64,000 nt of DNA from Actimicrobium sp. CCC2.4 (GTDB taxonomy: Bacteria > Pseudomonadota > Gammaproteobacteria > Burkholderiales > Burkholderiaceae_D), in assembly GCF_034347385.1 (NCBI RefSeq), contig NZ_CP133777.1:1178001-1242000 (forward strand), read 5' to 3'. Below the pieces are notes generated by a model. That model was not told the DNA's origin, did no database searches, and saw only the letters and a program-made list of their open reading frames with translations. Below are positions 46,948 through 56,509 of the stretch, piece after piece. Made by a program: the position numbers and the translations under genes. Every line of letters starts with the position of its first letter. Within the stretch, counting starts at the first letter, position 1.

Positions 46948-47038
46948 GAGGATATCCTGAATGTAGTTACCGGCAGCATGGAACTACCGGTTCGGTATTA
47001 TCTGATGCTGGTAGGTAACTGTCAGTCTAAATGTTGCC

Positions 47039-48502
47039 CTACATCAAAATAATATCGTACTGCTCCTGCTGATACACCGTTTCGACCTGCAGCGAAATCG
47101 GCTTGCCGATGAAGTCGCCCAGCATGGCCAGATGCTGTGATTCTTCTTCGAGGAACATGTCGACGACGATTTGCGAGGCCAGGATGCGGAACTCGCGCGG
47201 GTTGAATTGCTTGGCTTCGCGCAGCAGTTCGCGCAGGATTTCGTAGCAGATGGTGCGGGCGGTCTTGACCTGGCCGCGACCGCTGCAGGCCGGGCAGGTT
47301 TCGCACAGGATGCGTGCCAGTGATTCGCGGGTGCGCTTGCGCGTCATCTCGACCAGCCCCAGTGCTGAGAATCCCGACACCGACATCTTGGTGCGATCGC
47401 GCGCCAGCGCCTTGTGCAATTCGCTGAGTACACTGCCGCGATGCTCGGCGTTTTCCATGTCAATGAAATCGAGGATGATGATGCCGCCCAGATTACGCAG
47501 ACGCAGCTGGCGCGCAATCGCATGGGCAGCTTCGAGGTTGGTCTTGAAGATGGTGTCGTCGAAGTTGCGGCCGTTGACGTAGCTGCCGGTATTGACGTCG
47601 ATGGTGGTCATCGCTTCGGTCTGGTCGACGATCAGGTAGCCGCCGGATTTCAGGTCGACGCGCCGGCCCAGCGCACGCTGGATTTCTTCTTCGACGCCGT
47701 ACAGATCGAACAGCGGCCGCTCGCCGGTGTAATGGCTCAGGCGGGTCAGTACCGACGGCGTGTAGCTGGTACCGAACTGCTGCAGCATCAAAAAGTTTTC
47801 GCGCGAATCGACCTGGATGGTTGATGTGTCGTCGCCGACGAAGTCGCGCAGCACGCGTTGCGCCAGGCTCAGGTCCTGATGCAGCAGTGAGGTCGGCGGC
47901 TTGCTTTTGGCACTGGCGGCGATGGTCGACCAGGTCTTGCGCAAGTAATCGATATCCATCTGCAGGTCTGCTTCGGACGCATCCTCGGCCATCGTGCGGA
48001 TGATGAAGCCACCTTTTTCTTCGGGTGGCAATAGCTTCTGCACTTTGCCGCGCAGCGCTTCGCGTTCGGATTCCTTTTCGATGCGCTGCGAAATGCCGAT
48101 ATGCGAATCCTGCGGCAGGTACACCAGCATGCGACCGGCAATCGAAATTTGCGTCGATAGCCGCGCACCCTTGGTGCCGATCGGATCCTTGATCACCTGG
48201 ACCGTGACGGCCATGCCGTCGAATAGCAATTTTTCGATCGGCAGCATCGGTGTGGCCGGCCCGTCGTGACTGCGTGCTTCCCAGATATCAGCAACATGCA
48301 GGAAGGCAGCCCGCTCCAGTCCGATGTCGATGAAGGCAGATTGCATGCCGGGCAGGACCCGTGCAACCTTACCCAGATAAATATTGCCGGCCATGCCGCG
48401 CGACAGCGTGCGTTCGATGTGCAGTTCCTGCACCGCACCTTGCAGGATCAGCGCGACACGGGTTTCCTGCGGGGTGATATTGATCAGTATGTCTTCGTTC
48501 AT
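47039..48502 (-). CDS. rng: Ribonuclease G
   Basis: RNase G is an endonuclease that matures 16S rRNA and degrades some mRNAs. The 487-residue protein begins DILINITPQETRVALI, has the S1-domain region GNIYLGKVARVLPGMQSAFIDIG near 41-63, the catalytic aspartates within MTTIDVNTGS and IIILDFIDME, and the zinc-link CPACSGRG. Lacking a long C-terminal scaffold, it is RNase G and not RNase E. It overlaps maf by ATGA. Confidence 0.95.
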   Translation of the reverse strand: MNEDILINITPQETRVALILQGAVQELHIERTLSRGMAGNIYLGKVARVLPGMQSAFIDIGLERAAFLHVADIWEARSHDGPATPMLPIEKLLFDGMAVTVQVIKDPIGTKGARLSTQISIAGRMLVYLPQDSHIGISQRIEKESEREALRGKVQKLLPPEEKGGFIIRTMAEDASEADLQMDIDYLRKTWSTIAASAKSKPPTSLLHQDLSLAQRVLRDFVGDDTSTIQVDSRENFLMLQQFGTSYTPSVLTRLSHYTGERPLFDLYGVEEEIQRALGRRVDLKSGGYLIVDQTEAMTTIDVNTGSYVNGRNFDDTIFKTNLEAAHAIARQLRLRNLGGIIILDFIDMENAEHRGSVLSELHKALARDRTKMSVSGFSALGLVEMTRKRTRESLARILCETCPACSGRGQVKTARTICYEILRELLREAKQFNPREFRILASQIVVDMFLEEESQHLAMLGDFIGKPISLQVETVYQQEQYDIILM

Positions 48503-49119
48503 GGCAATCGCAATCCGGCTTGTCTGAGGAGTTGTGCAGTGTCGAAAAGCGGCAAGCCCATGATGCCGGAATAACTGCCCGCCACATGCACAATGAAACT
48601 CGCCGCGGTGCCCTGAATGCCGTAGCCGCCGGCCTTGTCATAGGGTTCCATCCCGGCACAGTATGCCCGTATTGTTTCTTCCGGCAAAGCGGCGAAAGTG
48701 ACATCAGAACACTGCGTGATTTGCCAGATCGCATCATCGCAGCGCAGTGCCACGCTGGTGAGAACCTGATGTGTGCGACCTGACAAGCGACGCAGCATCG
48801 CGCTGGCCTCGGCCTGGTTGGCCGGCTTGCCGAGGATGTCCTGGTCCAGCACCACGGTGGTATCGGCACTGAGCACGGGGCGCATCGGCAAATGCCGCGC
48901 CACGATGAGCCGCATTGCGGCATCGGCTTTTTCACGCGTGACACGATGGACATAGTCGGCAGCGGCTTCGCCCGGCATCACCAGCTCGGTGACATCAGCC
49001 ACGCGCCCGCTCCGGTCGCGCAACAGCAGCAGTTCGAAATCAACGCCGATCTGGCGCAGCAGTTCGCGCCGGCGCGGGCTTTTCGAGGCAAGGTAGATTT
49101 TTTGATCGTTAGGGCGCAT
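48499..49119 (-). CDS. maf: Maf family nucleotide pyrophosphatase
   Basis: Maf-type proteins hydrolyse non-canonical or excess nucleotides (dTTP/UTP or m7GTP) and are linked to septum formation. The 206-residue protein has LASKSPRRRELLRQIG at residues 10-25, ADTTVVLDQDILGKPAN near 85-101 and the closing GSYSGIMGLPL segment. It sits between rlmH and rng in the conserved order, and its stop overlaps the rng start. Confidence 0.92.
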   Translation of the reverse strand: MRPNDQKIYLASKSPRRRELLRQIGVDFELLLLRDRSGRVADVTELVMPGEAAADYVHRVTREKADAAMRLIVARHLPMRPVLSADTTVVLDQDILGKPANQAEASAMLRRLSGRTHQVLTSVALRCDDAIWQITQCSDVTFAALPEETIRAYCAGMEPYDKAGGYGIQGTAASFIVHVAGSYSGIMGLPLFDTAQLLRQAGLRLP

Positions 49120-49124
49120 GCCGT

Positions 49125-49595
49125 TCAGACCCGGTGATACGGATGGTTTTGCGTGATCGACCAGGCCCGGTACAACTGCTCGGCCAGCACCACGCGCACC
49201 ATGCCATGCGGCAGTGTCAGGCTGGAAATGCGCAACAGCATGTCGGCATTGGCCTTGAAGTGCGGGTCGAGCCCGTCAGCACCGCCGATGATGAAGGCGA
49301 CATCGCGCCCATCCTGTTGCCAGCTGGTCAGTTGCTGCGAGAGTTGTACGGAAGTGAGGTCGCGCCCGTGTTCATCGAGCGCAATAATGCGTGTGCCTTT
49401 CGGCAGCACGGCTTCGATGCGGGTGCGTTCGAGCGCCATCGCGGTCCCGGCGGTTTTGCTGCTGGAGCGCTCGACCGGTTTGATTTCCTTGAGCTGCAAC
49501 CGGCACTCCGGCGGCATGCGCTTGGCATACTCGCCGAAACCGGTTTCTATCCACGCGGGCATTTTGTGCCCGACCGCCGCGATGATCAGCTGCAT
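49125..49595 (-). CDS. rlmH: 23S rRNA (pseudouridine1915-N3)-methyltransferase
   Basis: RlmH methylates pseudouridine 1915 in helix 69 of 23S rRNA using S-adenosylmethionine. The 156-residue protein is the usual size. It has the SPOUT-family knot segment [11 protein letters not shown] near 102-112 and the C-terminal [20 protein letters not shown] with YHR at the end. rsfS-rlmH is a conserved pair; the gap here is 12 bases. Confidence 0.96.
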   Translation of the reverse strand: MQLIIAAVGHKMPAWIETGFGEYAKRMPPECRLQLKEIKPVERSSSKTAGTAMALERTRIEAVLPKGTRIIALDEHGRDLTSVQLSQQLTSWQQDGRDVAFIIGGADGLDPHFKANADMLLRISSLTLPHGMVRVVLAEQLYRAWSITQNHPYHRV

Positions 49596-49607
49596 CGCGC
49601 GCCGCCC

Positions 49608-50288
49608 TTATTCGGCAGCTTTTGGTTTGGCAGGAGCGCGTGCGCGTTTGACCGGAATACCGCGCTCGGCGACGATTTTCTTTTCCTTGATGATGCGATC
49701 TTTCTTGACCGCAGCGGCAGCCGTGGCGCTCTTGGTGACGGCGATCTTGATGGTCTTGCCGACTGGCTTCTTGGCAGCAGGCACCTTCTTGGCGCGCACT
49801 GATCCGTCTTCGGCTTTAGCGGCCGGCTTGCGGGTGGCTTTTTTCGGCGCATCGTCGAGCGTGGTCTGGCTGGCGGTCAGATGACGGCCGGCTTTCTTCG
49901 GGGCCTCGTCTTCCGGCTCCGACGCAGTGCGCTTCGAGATACGGACGGCGGAGCCGAACTTGACTTCTTTTTCGCCCCAGATTTCTTCGAGGCGGTAGTA
50001 CGCGCGGATGGCAGGCTGCATGATGTGGACGATCATGTCGCCCAGATCGACCAGTACCCATTCGCCGGTGGTCTCGCCTTCGACGCTGAGGATGGTGCCG
50101 CCGTTGTCCTTGACCTTGTCGCGCACCGAGGCAGCCAGTGCCTTGGTCTGACGGTTCGAGGTACCCGAGGCGACCACGATGCGGTCGAACAGGCTGGTCA
50201 GATGGACTGTGTCGAAGACCTTGATTTCTTGGGCCTTGACGTCTTCCAGTGCATCGATGACGAGGGCTTGCAATTGTTTGATATCCAT
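49608..50288 (-). CDS. rsfS: Ribosome silencing factor with long basic tail
   Basis: RsfS binds L14 of the large subunit and blocks subunit joining in starvation. Residues 1-112 form the complete RsfS domain (KAQEIKVFDT, VVASGTSNRQTKALA, VLVDLGDMIVHIMQP). The usual protein is about 105-130 residues; this one has about 110 more residues, almost all Lys, Ala, Pro, Thr and Val. The tail is likely disordered and may bind RNA. The start is ATG at 50288; the stop of nadD is adjacent with no gap. Confidence 0.92.
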   Translation of the reverse strand: MDIKQLQALVIDALEDVKAQEIKVFDTVHLTSLFDRIVVASGTSNRQTKALAASVRDKVKDNGGTILSVEGETTGEWVLVDLGDMIVHIMQPAIRAYYRLEEIWGEKEVKFGSAVRISKRTASEPEDEAPKKAGRHLTASQTTLDDAPKKATRKPAAKAEDGSVRAKKVPAAKKPVGKTIKIAVTKSATAAAAVKKDRIIKEKKIVAERGIPVKRARAPAKPKAAE

Positions 50289-50942
50289 TTAGCTTTTATA
50301 GAGATGATGTTGTTGAATGTAGTCCAGCACCGCGTGCGGGACCAGCGTGTCGGGTTGTTTCCCCTGACGCAGGGCGGCACGAATTTCAGTAGCGGAAATA
50401 TCCACCGCCAGGTTCGGGGCGAGAAACGTCTTGCCTTGCGGCGTGGTACGGATTTGCGCTGGCGTGCCAGCGCGGTGTTCGAATGCTTGCCGGACCTCGT
50501 CCGGTACTTGCGGGCCATCGAGTGCAAACCCCGGGCGTGCTGCCGCGCACACATGGGCAAAATCAAACAGCTCGCGCCAGCCATTCCAGGTATCGAGATG
50601 CTGCAACTGATCCGCCCCCATCAGAAACACCAGCGACACCGCCGGGCCCAGTTCGGCACGCAGTGCCCGCAGGGTATCGATGGTGAACGTCGGATCGGTG
50701 CTTTGCAATTCGCGCTGGTCGATCAGTACAGGCACGTCTTGCTGCTGAAATGCCCGTTCCAGCATCGCGACGCGCTGCGCGCCGGAAGCTTCGAGGCCAT
50801 GTTTTTGCCAGGGATTGCCAGCAGGCAGGATGCGTAACTCATCCGGTTTCAGCAAGTCGACAAAATGGTGCGCCAGCGCGACGTGACCGCTGTGTACCGG
50901 ATCGAAACTGCCTCCGAGGATGGCGATGCAGTGGCGACTCAC
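50289..50942 (-). CDS. nadD: Nicotinate-nucleotide adenylyltransferase
   Basis: NadD adenylates nicotinate mononucleotide to deamido-NAD. The 217-residue protein has the nucleotidyl-transferase motif [13 protein letters not shown] at about residues 8-20 and the closing [13 protein letters not shown]. It starts with GTG at 50942, which overlaps the hemF stop (GTGA); upstream open frame lies inside hemF. nadD-rsfS-rlmH is a conserved set. Confidence 0.94.
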   Translation of the reverse strand: MSRHCIAILGGSFDPVHSGHVALAHHFVDLLKPDELRILPAGNPWQKHGLEASGAQRVAMLERAFQQQDVPVLIDQRELQSTDPTFTIDTLRALRAELGPAVSLVFLMGADQLQHLDTWNGWRELFDFAHVCAAARPGFALDGPQVPDEVRQAFEHRAGTPAQIRTTPQGKTFLAPNLAVDISATEIRAALRQGKQPDTLVPHAVLDYIQQHHLYKS

Positions 50943-51853
50943 GCCAGCCAGTCCCGCTGCACCAGGAATTGTTCGTATAACGCCGCCTCTGCCGTGCCGG
51001 GAAGCGGTGTCCAGTTGTAGCGCCATTTGACCACGGGCGGCATCGACATCAGGATCGATTCGGTCCGTCCACCCGACTGCAGGCCAAACAAAGTGCCGCG
51101 ATCATACACCAGGTTGAACTCGACATACCGTCCGCGCCGGTAGGCCTGGAAATCGCGCTGGGTTTCGTCGAAGGGCAAATCCTTGCGGCGCTGCAGGATG
51201 GGCAGGTAGGCAGCCAGGAAAGAGTCGCCGACGCTTTGCATCATCGCGCTGCTGCGGTCCAGGCCCAGCGCATGGAAATCATCAAAGAAAATCCCGCCGA
51301 TGCCGCGCGGTTCCTGCCGGTGCTTCAGGAAAAAATACTCGTCGCACCACTTTTTGAAGCGCGGATGCAGGTCCTCGCCGAACGGTGCCAGCGCATCGAA
51401 ACAGGTTTGGTGAAAATGCCGCGCATCGTCTTCGAAACCGTAATACGGCGTCAGGTCCATGCCGCCGCCGAACCACCAGACCGGCGCTTCGCCGGGGGCC
51501 GTCGCCATGAAGAAACGCACGTTCATGTGCACCGTTGGTGCCAGCGGATTGCGCGGATGCAGCACCAGCGAGACGCCCATCGCTTCCCATTCGCGACCGG
51601 CGATCTCGGGGCGGTTGGCCGCTGCCGACGGCGGCAGGTTTTTGCCGGTCACATGCGAAAAACCGACCCCGCCGCGTTCGAATACATTGCCGTCTTCGAT
51701 GATGCGCGAGATACCGCCGCCGCCTTCGGGACGTTGCCACGCATCGGTCGAAAACGGCTGGCCGTCGATTGCCGCCAGTGCGCTGACGATGCGTTCCTGC
51801 AAATCGAGCAGGTAGGTCTTGATGGTGGAGGCGGTTGTGATGGCGAGGGACAT
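50939..51853 (-). CDS. hemF: Oxygen-dependent coproporphyrinogen III oxidase
   Basis: HemF decarboxylates coproporphyrinogen III to protoporphyrinogen IX with O2. The 304-residue protein has [13 protein letters not shown] near 57-69, HMNVRFF and [23 protein letters not shown] near 125-147 and the closing [26 protein letters not shown] signature. Length is as expected. It lies between purD and nadD, with which it overlaps. Confidence 0.96.
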   Translation of the reverse strand: MSLAITTASTIKTYLLDLQERIVSALAAIDGQPFSTDAWQRPEGGGGISRIIEDGNVFERGGVGFSHVTGKNLPPSAAANRPEIAGREWEAMGVSLVLHPRNPLAPTVHMNVRFFMATAPGEAPVWWFGGGMDLTPYYGFEDDARHFHQTCFDALAPFGEDLHPRFKKWCDEYFFLKHRQEPRGIGGIFFDDFHALGLDRSSAMMQSVGDSFLAAYLPILQRRKDLPFDETQRDFQAYRRGRYVEFNLVYDRGTLFGLQSGGRTESILMSMPPVVKWRYNWTPLPGTAEAALYEQFLVQRDWLA

Positions 51854-51926
51854 TCCGTGGAAAGGATAAATAATCGAGAACGGATTGTACCTTGCCGACG
51901 GGTCTTAACCTTGCATGAACCTTGCC

Positions 51927-53201
51927 TTAGCCGTGCCGCTTGAGCGCCCGCCAGCCGATATCGCGGCGGAACTGGGCGCCATCGAAATGGATCTGGTCGA
52001 GTGCCAGATAAGCCTGACGTTGCGCCATCTTGACACTGTCCCCCAGACCGACCACACACAGCACGCGCCCGCCGGTGACCGTCAACTGGCCATTGTCGAG
52101 TGCCGTGCCGGCATGGAACGTGACGCAATCGTCGGTCTCGGCGGGAATCCCGCTGATGATGTCGCCCTTGCGTGGCGCATCCGGATAACCGGCTGCAGCC
52201 ATCACCACGCCGAGCGCGACGCGCCGGTCCCACTCGAGTTCGACGGCGTCGAGCGTGCCATTGACGGCATGCTCCATCACGCCGACCAGATCGGTTTTGA
52301 GGCGCGCCATAATGGGCTGGGTTTCCGGATCGCCCATGCGGCAATTGAACTCCAGCGTCTTGACGCCGCCGTGCTCATCGATCATCAGGCCCGCATACAA
52401 AAAGCCGGTGAACGGGATGCCATCCTTGGCCATGCCTTGCACGGTCGGGACGATGATCTCTCGCATCACGCGCGCATGCAGTTCCGGCGTCACGATGGGC
52501 GCGGGTGAATACGCGCCCATGCCGCCGGTGTTCGGGCCGGCATCGTTATCCTGCAGACGCTTGTGATCCTGGCTGGTGGCCAGTGCGAGGATATTCTTGC
52601 CATCGACCATGACAATAAAGCTGGCTTCTTCGCCGCTGAGAAATTCTTCGATGACGACGCGGGCACCGGCATCGCCGAGCTTGTTATCGGACAGCATCAT
52701 GTCGACCGCGGCATGCGCTTCGGCCAGGTCCAGTGCTACCACGACACCCTTGCCAGCGGCCAGGCCATCGGCCTTGATGACGATCGGTGCACCTTGCGCA
52801 TCAATGAACGCATGGGCACCGGCGCTGTCCGAAAAAGTCTGGCTGCGTGCGGTCGGGATACCGTGCCGCTGCATGAAGGTCTTGGCAAAGTCCTTCGAGC
52901 TTTCGAGCTGCGCGGCTTCTTTGGTCGGGCCGAAAATCTTCAGGCCGCGCTCGCGGAACAGATTGACGATGCCGGCGGCCAGCGGGACTTCCGGGCCGAC
53001 CACGGTCAGCGCAATATGTTCATCGATGGCAAATTGCGCCAGCGCGGCCGGATCGGTGATCGGCAGATTGACCAGCCGGCCATCCTGCGCGGTACCGCCA
53101 TTGCCGGGAGCAACATAGACCAGTTGCAATCGTTCGGATTGGGCAAGTTTCCAGGCCAGTGCATGTTCGCGGCCACCTGAGCCGACTACCAGAATTTTCA
53201 T
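51927..53201 (-). CDS. purD: Phosphoribosylamine-glycine ligase
   Basis: PurD ligates phosphoribosylamine and glycine with ATP to form GAR. The 424-residue ATP-grasp protein starts MKILVVGSGGREHALAWKL, and has KADGLAAGKGVVVA, EEFLSGEEASFIVMVDG and the signature EFNCRMGDPETQ near 285-296. Length is usual. It follows yebC and precedes hemF. Confidence 0.96.
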   Translation of the reverse strand: MKILVVGSGGREHALAWKLAQSERLQLVYVAPGNGGTAQDGRLVNLPITDPAALAQFAIDEHIALTVVGPEVPLAAGIVNLFRERGLKIFGPTKEAAQLESSKDFAKTFMQRHGIPTARSQTFSDSAGAHAFIDAQGAPIVIKADGLAAGKGVVVALDLAEAHAAVDMMLSDNKLGDAGARVVIEEFLSGEEASFIVMVDGKNILALATSQDHKRLQDNDAGPNTGGMGAYSPAPIVTPELHARVMREIIVPTVQGMAKDGIPFTGFLYAGLMIDEHGGVKTLEFNCRMGDPETQPIMARLKTDLVGVMEHAVNGTLDAVELEWDRRVALGVVMAAAGYPDAPRKGDIISGIPAETDDCVTFHAGTALDNGQLTVTGGRVLCVVGLGDSVKMAQRQAYLALDQIHFDGAQFRRDIGWRALKRHG

Positions 53202-53260
53202 GTGAGACTTCGCTGCAGTAAGAGTGTTGGCAAAACAGGGCGGGTGCCCTGGTCTGGAAT

Positions 53261-53986
53261 TCAGGCGTCGATGACCGCGTTGCTATAGACCTGCTGGACA
53301 TCGTCAAGATCTTCGAGGGCGTCCAGCAGCTTTTGCATGCGGATCGCATCGTCACCGCTGAACACGGTTTCGGTCTCGGATTTCATGACCACGTCGGCGA
53401 CTTCGGCCTTGAAGCCGGCCGCTTCCAGCGCCTGCTTGACGGCACTGTAATCATGCACCGCGCACAGCACTTCGAGACCGCCTTCGTCATCGGTCAGCAC
53501 GTCTTCGGCACCGGCTTCGAGGGCCGCTTCCATCAATTTGTCTTCGCTGGTACCGGGGGCAAACAGGAACTGGCCGCAATGCTGGAACAGGAACGCCACC
53601 GACCCTTCGGCACCCATGTTGCCGCCGAACTTGGAAAACGCATGGCGGACTTCGGCGACGGTACGGACCCGGTTATCGGTCATGCATTCGACGATGATGG
53701 CGGCACCGTGGATGCCATAGCCTTCGTAGCGGACTTCTTCGTAGTTGGCGCCATCGAGACCGCCGGTGCCGCGCGCGATGGCGCGCTGAACGTTATCTTT
53801 CGGCATGTTGGCATCGGCGGCTTTTTCAACGGCCAGTCGCAGGCGCGGGTTGGTAGCGATGTCGCCGCCACCGAGGCGCGAGCCGACCGTGATTTCTTTG
53901 ATCAGACGGGTCCAGACCTTGCCGCGCTTGGCATCGGTGGCGGCCTTCTTGTGCTTGATGTTGGCCCATTTGCTGTGTCCTGCCAT
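53261..53986 (-). CDS. yebC: YebC/PmpR family protein
   Basis: The 241-residue protein begins [23 protein letters not shown], the hallmark of the family, and carries the [17 protein letters not shown] segment near 59-75. YebC/PmpR proteins bind DNA as regulators, and some help ribosomes pass proline stretches. It is the first gene of the yebC-purD-hemF-nadD-rsfS-rlmH-maf-rng run and is divergent from the HerA-like gene. Confidence 0.95.
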   Translation of the reverse strand: MAGHSKWANIKHKKAATDAKRGKVWTRLIKEITVGSRLGGGDIATNPRLRLAVEKAADANMPKDNVQRAIARGTGGLDGANYEEVRYEGYGIHGAAIIVECMTDNRVRTVAEVRHAFSKFGGNMGAEGSVAFLFQHCGQFLFAPGTSEDKLMEAALEAGAEDVLTDDEGGLEVLCAVHDYSAVKQALEAAGFKAEVADVVMKSETETVFSGDDAIRMQKLLDALEDLDDVQQVYSNAVIDA

Positions 53987-54118
53987 GACGATATTTCCTT
54001 GCGAATAGAGTGGTCGGAGATCGCGGGCGACTCAAAATTCCCGCATGGTCGCCGCAAAATCAATCTACAATTTTAGCACGCTGACCCTGCCTGAAACCCT
54101 TGAGAAAGCCCCACGATC

Positions 54119-55636
54119 ATGCCAACTCCCCTCCTGATTGCGAAGAACCGCGCGCTTGAACTCTGCCTGTTGCCGCGTCTGGCCAACCGCCACGGCTGCA
54201 TCACCGGTGCTACCGGTACCGGCAAGACTGTCACGCTGCAAGCGATGGCGCAAGCCCTGTCCGACATTGGTGTGCCGGTCTTCATGGCCGATGTCAAAGG
54301 CGACCTGTCCGGCATGGCCAAGCCCGGTATTGCCAGCGAGCGCATCACCGCGCGCATGAGCTTGCTGGAATTGTCCGAGCTGAAATGGGCCGCCGTACCG
54401 GTTACGTTCTGGGATGTCTACGGCGAAAAAGGCCATCCGGTGCGTGCCACGATTTCCGATCTCGGACCGCTGCTGCTGGCGCGCATGCTCAACCTGAATG
54501 ACACCCAGCAAGGCGTGCTGCAACTGGTCTTCAAGATCGCCGATGACCAGGGTTTGCTGCTGCTCGACATCAAGGATTTGCGCGCGATGCTGCAGCAAGT
54601 CGGCGAGAGCGCGGCGAGCTTCCAGACCGAGTACGGCAACATCTCGGCGGCCAGCATCGGTGCGATCCAGCGCGGCCTGGTCGGTATCGACGAGCAGGGC
54701 GGCGACCGCTTCTTTGGCGAGCCGATGCTCAACATCGACGACCTGCTGCAAACCGATGCCGCCGGCAAAGGCGTCGTCAACATTCTCGCTGCCGACCGGC
54801 TGATGAATGCGCCGCAGCTGTATTCGACCTTCCTGCTGTGGATGCTGTCGGAGCTGTACGAACACCTGCCCGAAGTGGGCGACCTCGACAAGCCGAAGCT
54901 GGCGTTCTTTTTCGACGAAGCCCACTTGCTGTTTGCCGATGCCCCGAAAGCGCTGTTGCAGAAAATCGAACAGGTCGTGCGGCTGATCCGCTCGAAAGGA
55001 GTCGGCGTGTACTTTGTGACGCAGAACCCGCTCGACATTCCCGACAGCGTGCTCGGCCAGCTCGGCAACCGCGTCCAGCACGCGCTGCGCGCCTACACGC
55101 CGCGCGATCAGAAAGCGGTGCAGGCCGCGGCCGAAACCTTCCGCGCCAATCCGGCGCTCGATGTCGCCAGCGTCATCGGCGAGCTTGAAGTCGGCGAAGC
55201 GCTGATTTCATTTCTCGATGACAAAGGCCGGCCGACCATGGTCGAGCGTGGTTTTATCGTGCCACCCGCATCGCAGATCGGGCCGGTCAGCGATGACGAG
55301 CGACGCGCCTTGATGGCCGGCTCGGTCGTCGTTGGCGTCTACGAAAAAACCGTGGATCGTGAATCGGCCTACGAAAAAATCAAGGGGCGGGTGCTGGCCA
55401 GTCCTGCGGCGCCGGTGCCGGTTCCGGGTGAACCGGCCGCGCCGGCAGGCCGCTCGATCGGCGATCAATTCCGTGACGTGCTGGGTAGCGCAACCGGCAG
55501 CGGCGGGCCGGCAAGGCGCACCGACAGCCTGGTCGAATCGATGATGAAATCCGCAGTGCGGGTCATCGGTTCACAGGTCGGCCGCGAAATTATCCGCGGC
55601 GTGCTCGGCTCGATTCTGAAAAGCGGCAAGCGCTGA
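54119..55636 (+). CDS. HerA-like/DUF853 ATPase (YjgR type)
   Basis: The 505-residue protein is a P-loop ATPase of the HerA-FtsK group, matching the DUF853 family to which E. coli YjgR belongs. Walker A GATGTGKT is at residues 30-37 and Walker [13 protein letters not shown] near 262-273; the family segment [15 protein letters not shown] follows the P-loop. A Pro/Ala linker near 450-460 leads to a C-terminal helix. The in vivo role is unknown; a DNA- or protein-pumping motor is likely. It stands alone, without a NurA-type nuclease or Sir2 gene nearby. Confidence 0.88.
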   Translation: MPTPLLIAKNRALELCLLPRLANRHGCITGATGTGKTVTLQAMAQALSDIGVPVFMADVKGDLSGMAKPGIASERITARMSLLELSELKWAAVPVTFWDVYGEKGHPVRATISDLGPLLLARMLNLNDTQQGVLQLVFKIADDQGLLLLDIKDLRAMLQQVGESAASFQTEYGNISAASIGAIQRGLVGIDEQGGDRFFGEPMLNIDDLLQTDAAGKGVVNILAADRLMNAPQLYSTFLLWMLSELYEHLPEVGDLDKPKLAFFFDEAHLLFADAPKALLQKIEQVVRLIRSKGVGVYFVTQNPLDIPDSVLGQLGNRVQHALRAYTPRDQKAVQAAAETFRANPALDVASVIGELEVGEALISFLDDKGRPTMVERGFIVPPASQIGPVSDDERRALMAGSVVVGVYEKTVDRESAYEKIKGRVLASPAAPVPVPGEPAAPAGRSIGDQFRDVLGSATGSGGPARRTDSLVESMMKSAVRVIGSQVGREIIRGVLGSILKSGKR

Positions 55637-55659
55637 ACGCAATGAATATTGCAGTTAGG

Positions 55660-55689
55660 TTGTTTTATCGTCCCGATAGGCGTTAGAAT
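55660..55689 (+). promoter_or_regulatory. Promoter of tRNA-Lys
   Basis: TTGTTT at 55660-55665 and TAGAAT at 55684-55689 are separated by 18 bases, followed by a GC-rich discriminator, as expected for a stringently controlled tRNA gene. A small hairpin (CCGGCA/TGCCGG) lies between promoter and tRNA. Confidence 0.55.
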
Positions 55690-55716
55690 TCGGTCCGGCA
55701 TGAATTGCCGGTTTTC

Positions 55717-55792
55717 GGGTCGTTAGCTCAGCTGGTAGAGCAGCGGACTTTTAATCCGTTGGTCGCAGGTTCGAATCCCGCACGGCCTACCA
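55717..55792 (+). tRNA. tRNA-Lys (anticodon TTT)
   Basis: The 76-base gene, with encoded CCA at 55790-55792, folds as a cloverleaf. The D arm (TAGCTCAGCTGGTAGAGCA) and anticodon arm (CGGACTTTTAATCCG) are standard and give TTT. The T stem GCAGG/CCCGC has an A-C mismatch and the acceptor stem has G-U pairs at 1:72 and 4:69, which is irregular. A promoter and terminator frame it. Confidence 0.93.
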
Positions 55793-55801
55793 CGAATACC
55801 C

Positions 55802-55835
55802 AAAAAGCCCACGAATACGTTCGTGGGCTTTTTGT
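55802..55835 (+). terminator. Rho-independent terminator after tRNA-Lys
   Basis: A long perfect stem (55802-55815 with 55820-55833) around TACG ends in a run of T residues. The A and T runs on the two sides make it potentially bidirectional. Confidence 0.9.
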
Positions 55836-55973
55836 ATTTCCGGACAGCTGTTGTTCATCGGATGAGGCCTTATTCTTTCTCAAGTCAGGATGCGCGAGGA
55901 ACGCCAGACTAGGGGTGATCTGTGCTGGATTTCATGCTAGCCTGATATTTTTGATGACTACTCGGGAGCCACC

Positions 55974-56414
55974 GTGAACAACACCTCCTACACGACGGAC
56001 GTAGCGGCTTGGTCGATTGAACAGGCGCGGCTGATCCGCTCGGGTCAATTCGACAAGCTTGATCTGGAAAACATTGCAGAGGAGATTGAAGACGTCGGTA
56101 AAAGCGAACAGCGCGAGCTGGCCAGTCGTCTTGCGGTGCTGTTTGCCCATTTGCTGAAATGGGAATTTCAGGCCGACTTCCGCGGTTCCAGCTGGTCGGC
56201 AACGATCAGGGAGCAAAAACGCCAGGTGCTATTCCATCTCGACGATGTGCCCAGCCTGCGCACCAAGCTTGACGATGCACGCTGGATGGAGATGGTATGG
56301 GGGCGTGCCAAAACATTCGCTAGCAAGGAAACCGGAATCGGCTTTGACAAATTTCCCGAGAGTTGCCCCTGGGCGATCGCAGAAGTCCTCGAATCGGCTT
56401 GGTTGCCGGCCTGA
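55974..56414 (+). CDS. DUF29 family protein
   Basis: The 146-residue protein shows the DUF29 pattern: an acidic, helical start with YTTDVAAWSIEQARLIRSGQ, then LDLENIAEEIEDVGKSEQRELASRL, a conserved helix LAHLLKWEFQ, the RGSSWSATIREQKRQV segment and a closing FPESCPW. It starts with GTG at 55974 with GGGAG upstream. The family's function is unknown; it is abundant in cyanobacteria and scattered in proteobacteria, suggesting mobility. It lies directly after tRNA-Lys. Confidence 0.85.
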   Translation: MNNTSYTTDVAAWSIEQARLIRSGQFDKLDLENIAEEIEDVGKSEQRELASRLAVLFAHLLKWEFQADFRGSSWSATIREQKRQVLFHLDDVPSLRTKLDDARWMEMVWGRAKTFASKETGIGFDKFPESCPWAIAEVLESAWLPA

Positions 56415-56428
56415 GTTTGGTGGTGAGC

Positions 56429-56466
56429 CGGTGCAATAACCGCAGGGCATTGCACCGAATGTCCCG
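56429..56466. repeat. Dispersed palindromic intergenic repeat, copy 2
   Basis: The same GGTGCA/TGCACC arms and CGCAGGGCA core as in the 1743-1778 copy are present, followed by ATGT and CCC. The copy lies after the DUF29 gene, near the end of the convergent DedA-rhodanese gene. Confidence 0.6.
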
Positions 56467-56509
56467 GGTACCGTCGCCAATACCGCCGCTGTCTCATCTC
56501 GCGTGAGCC

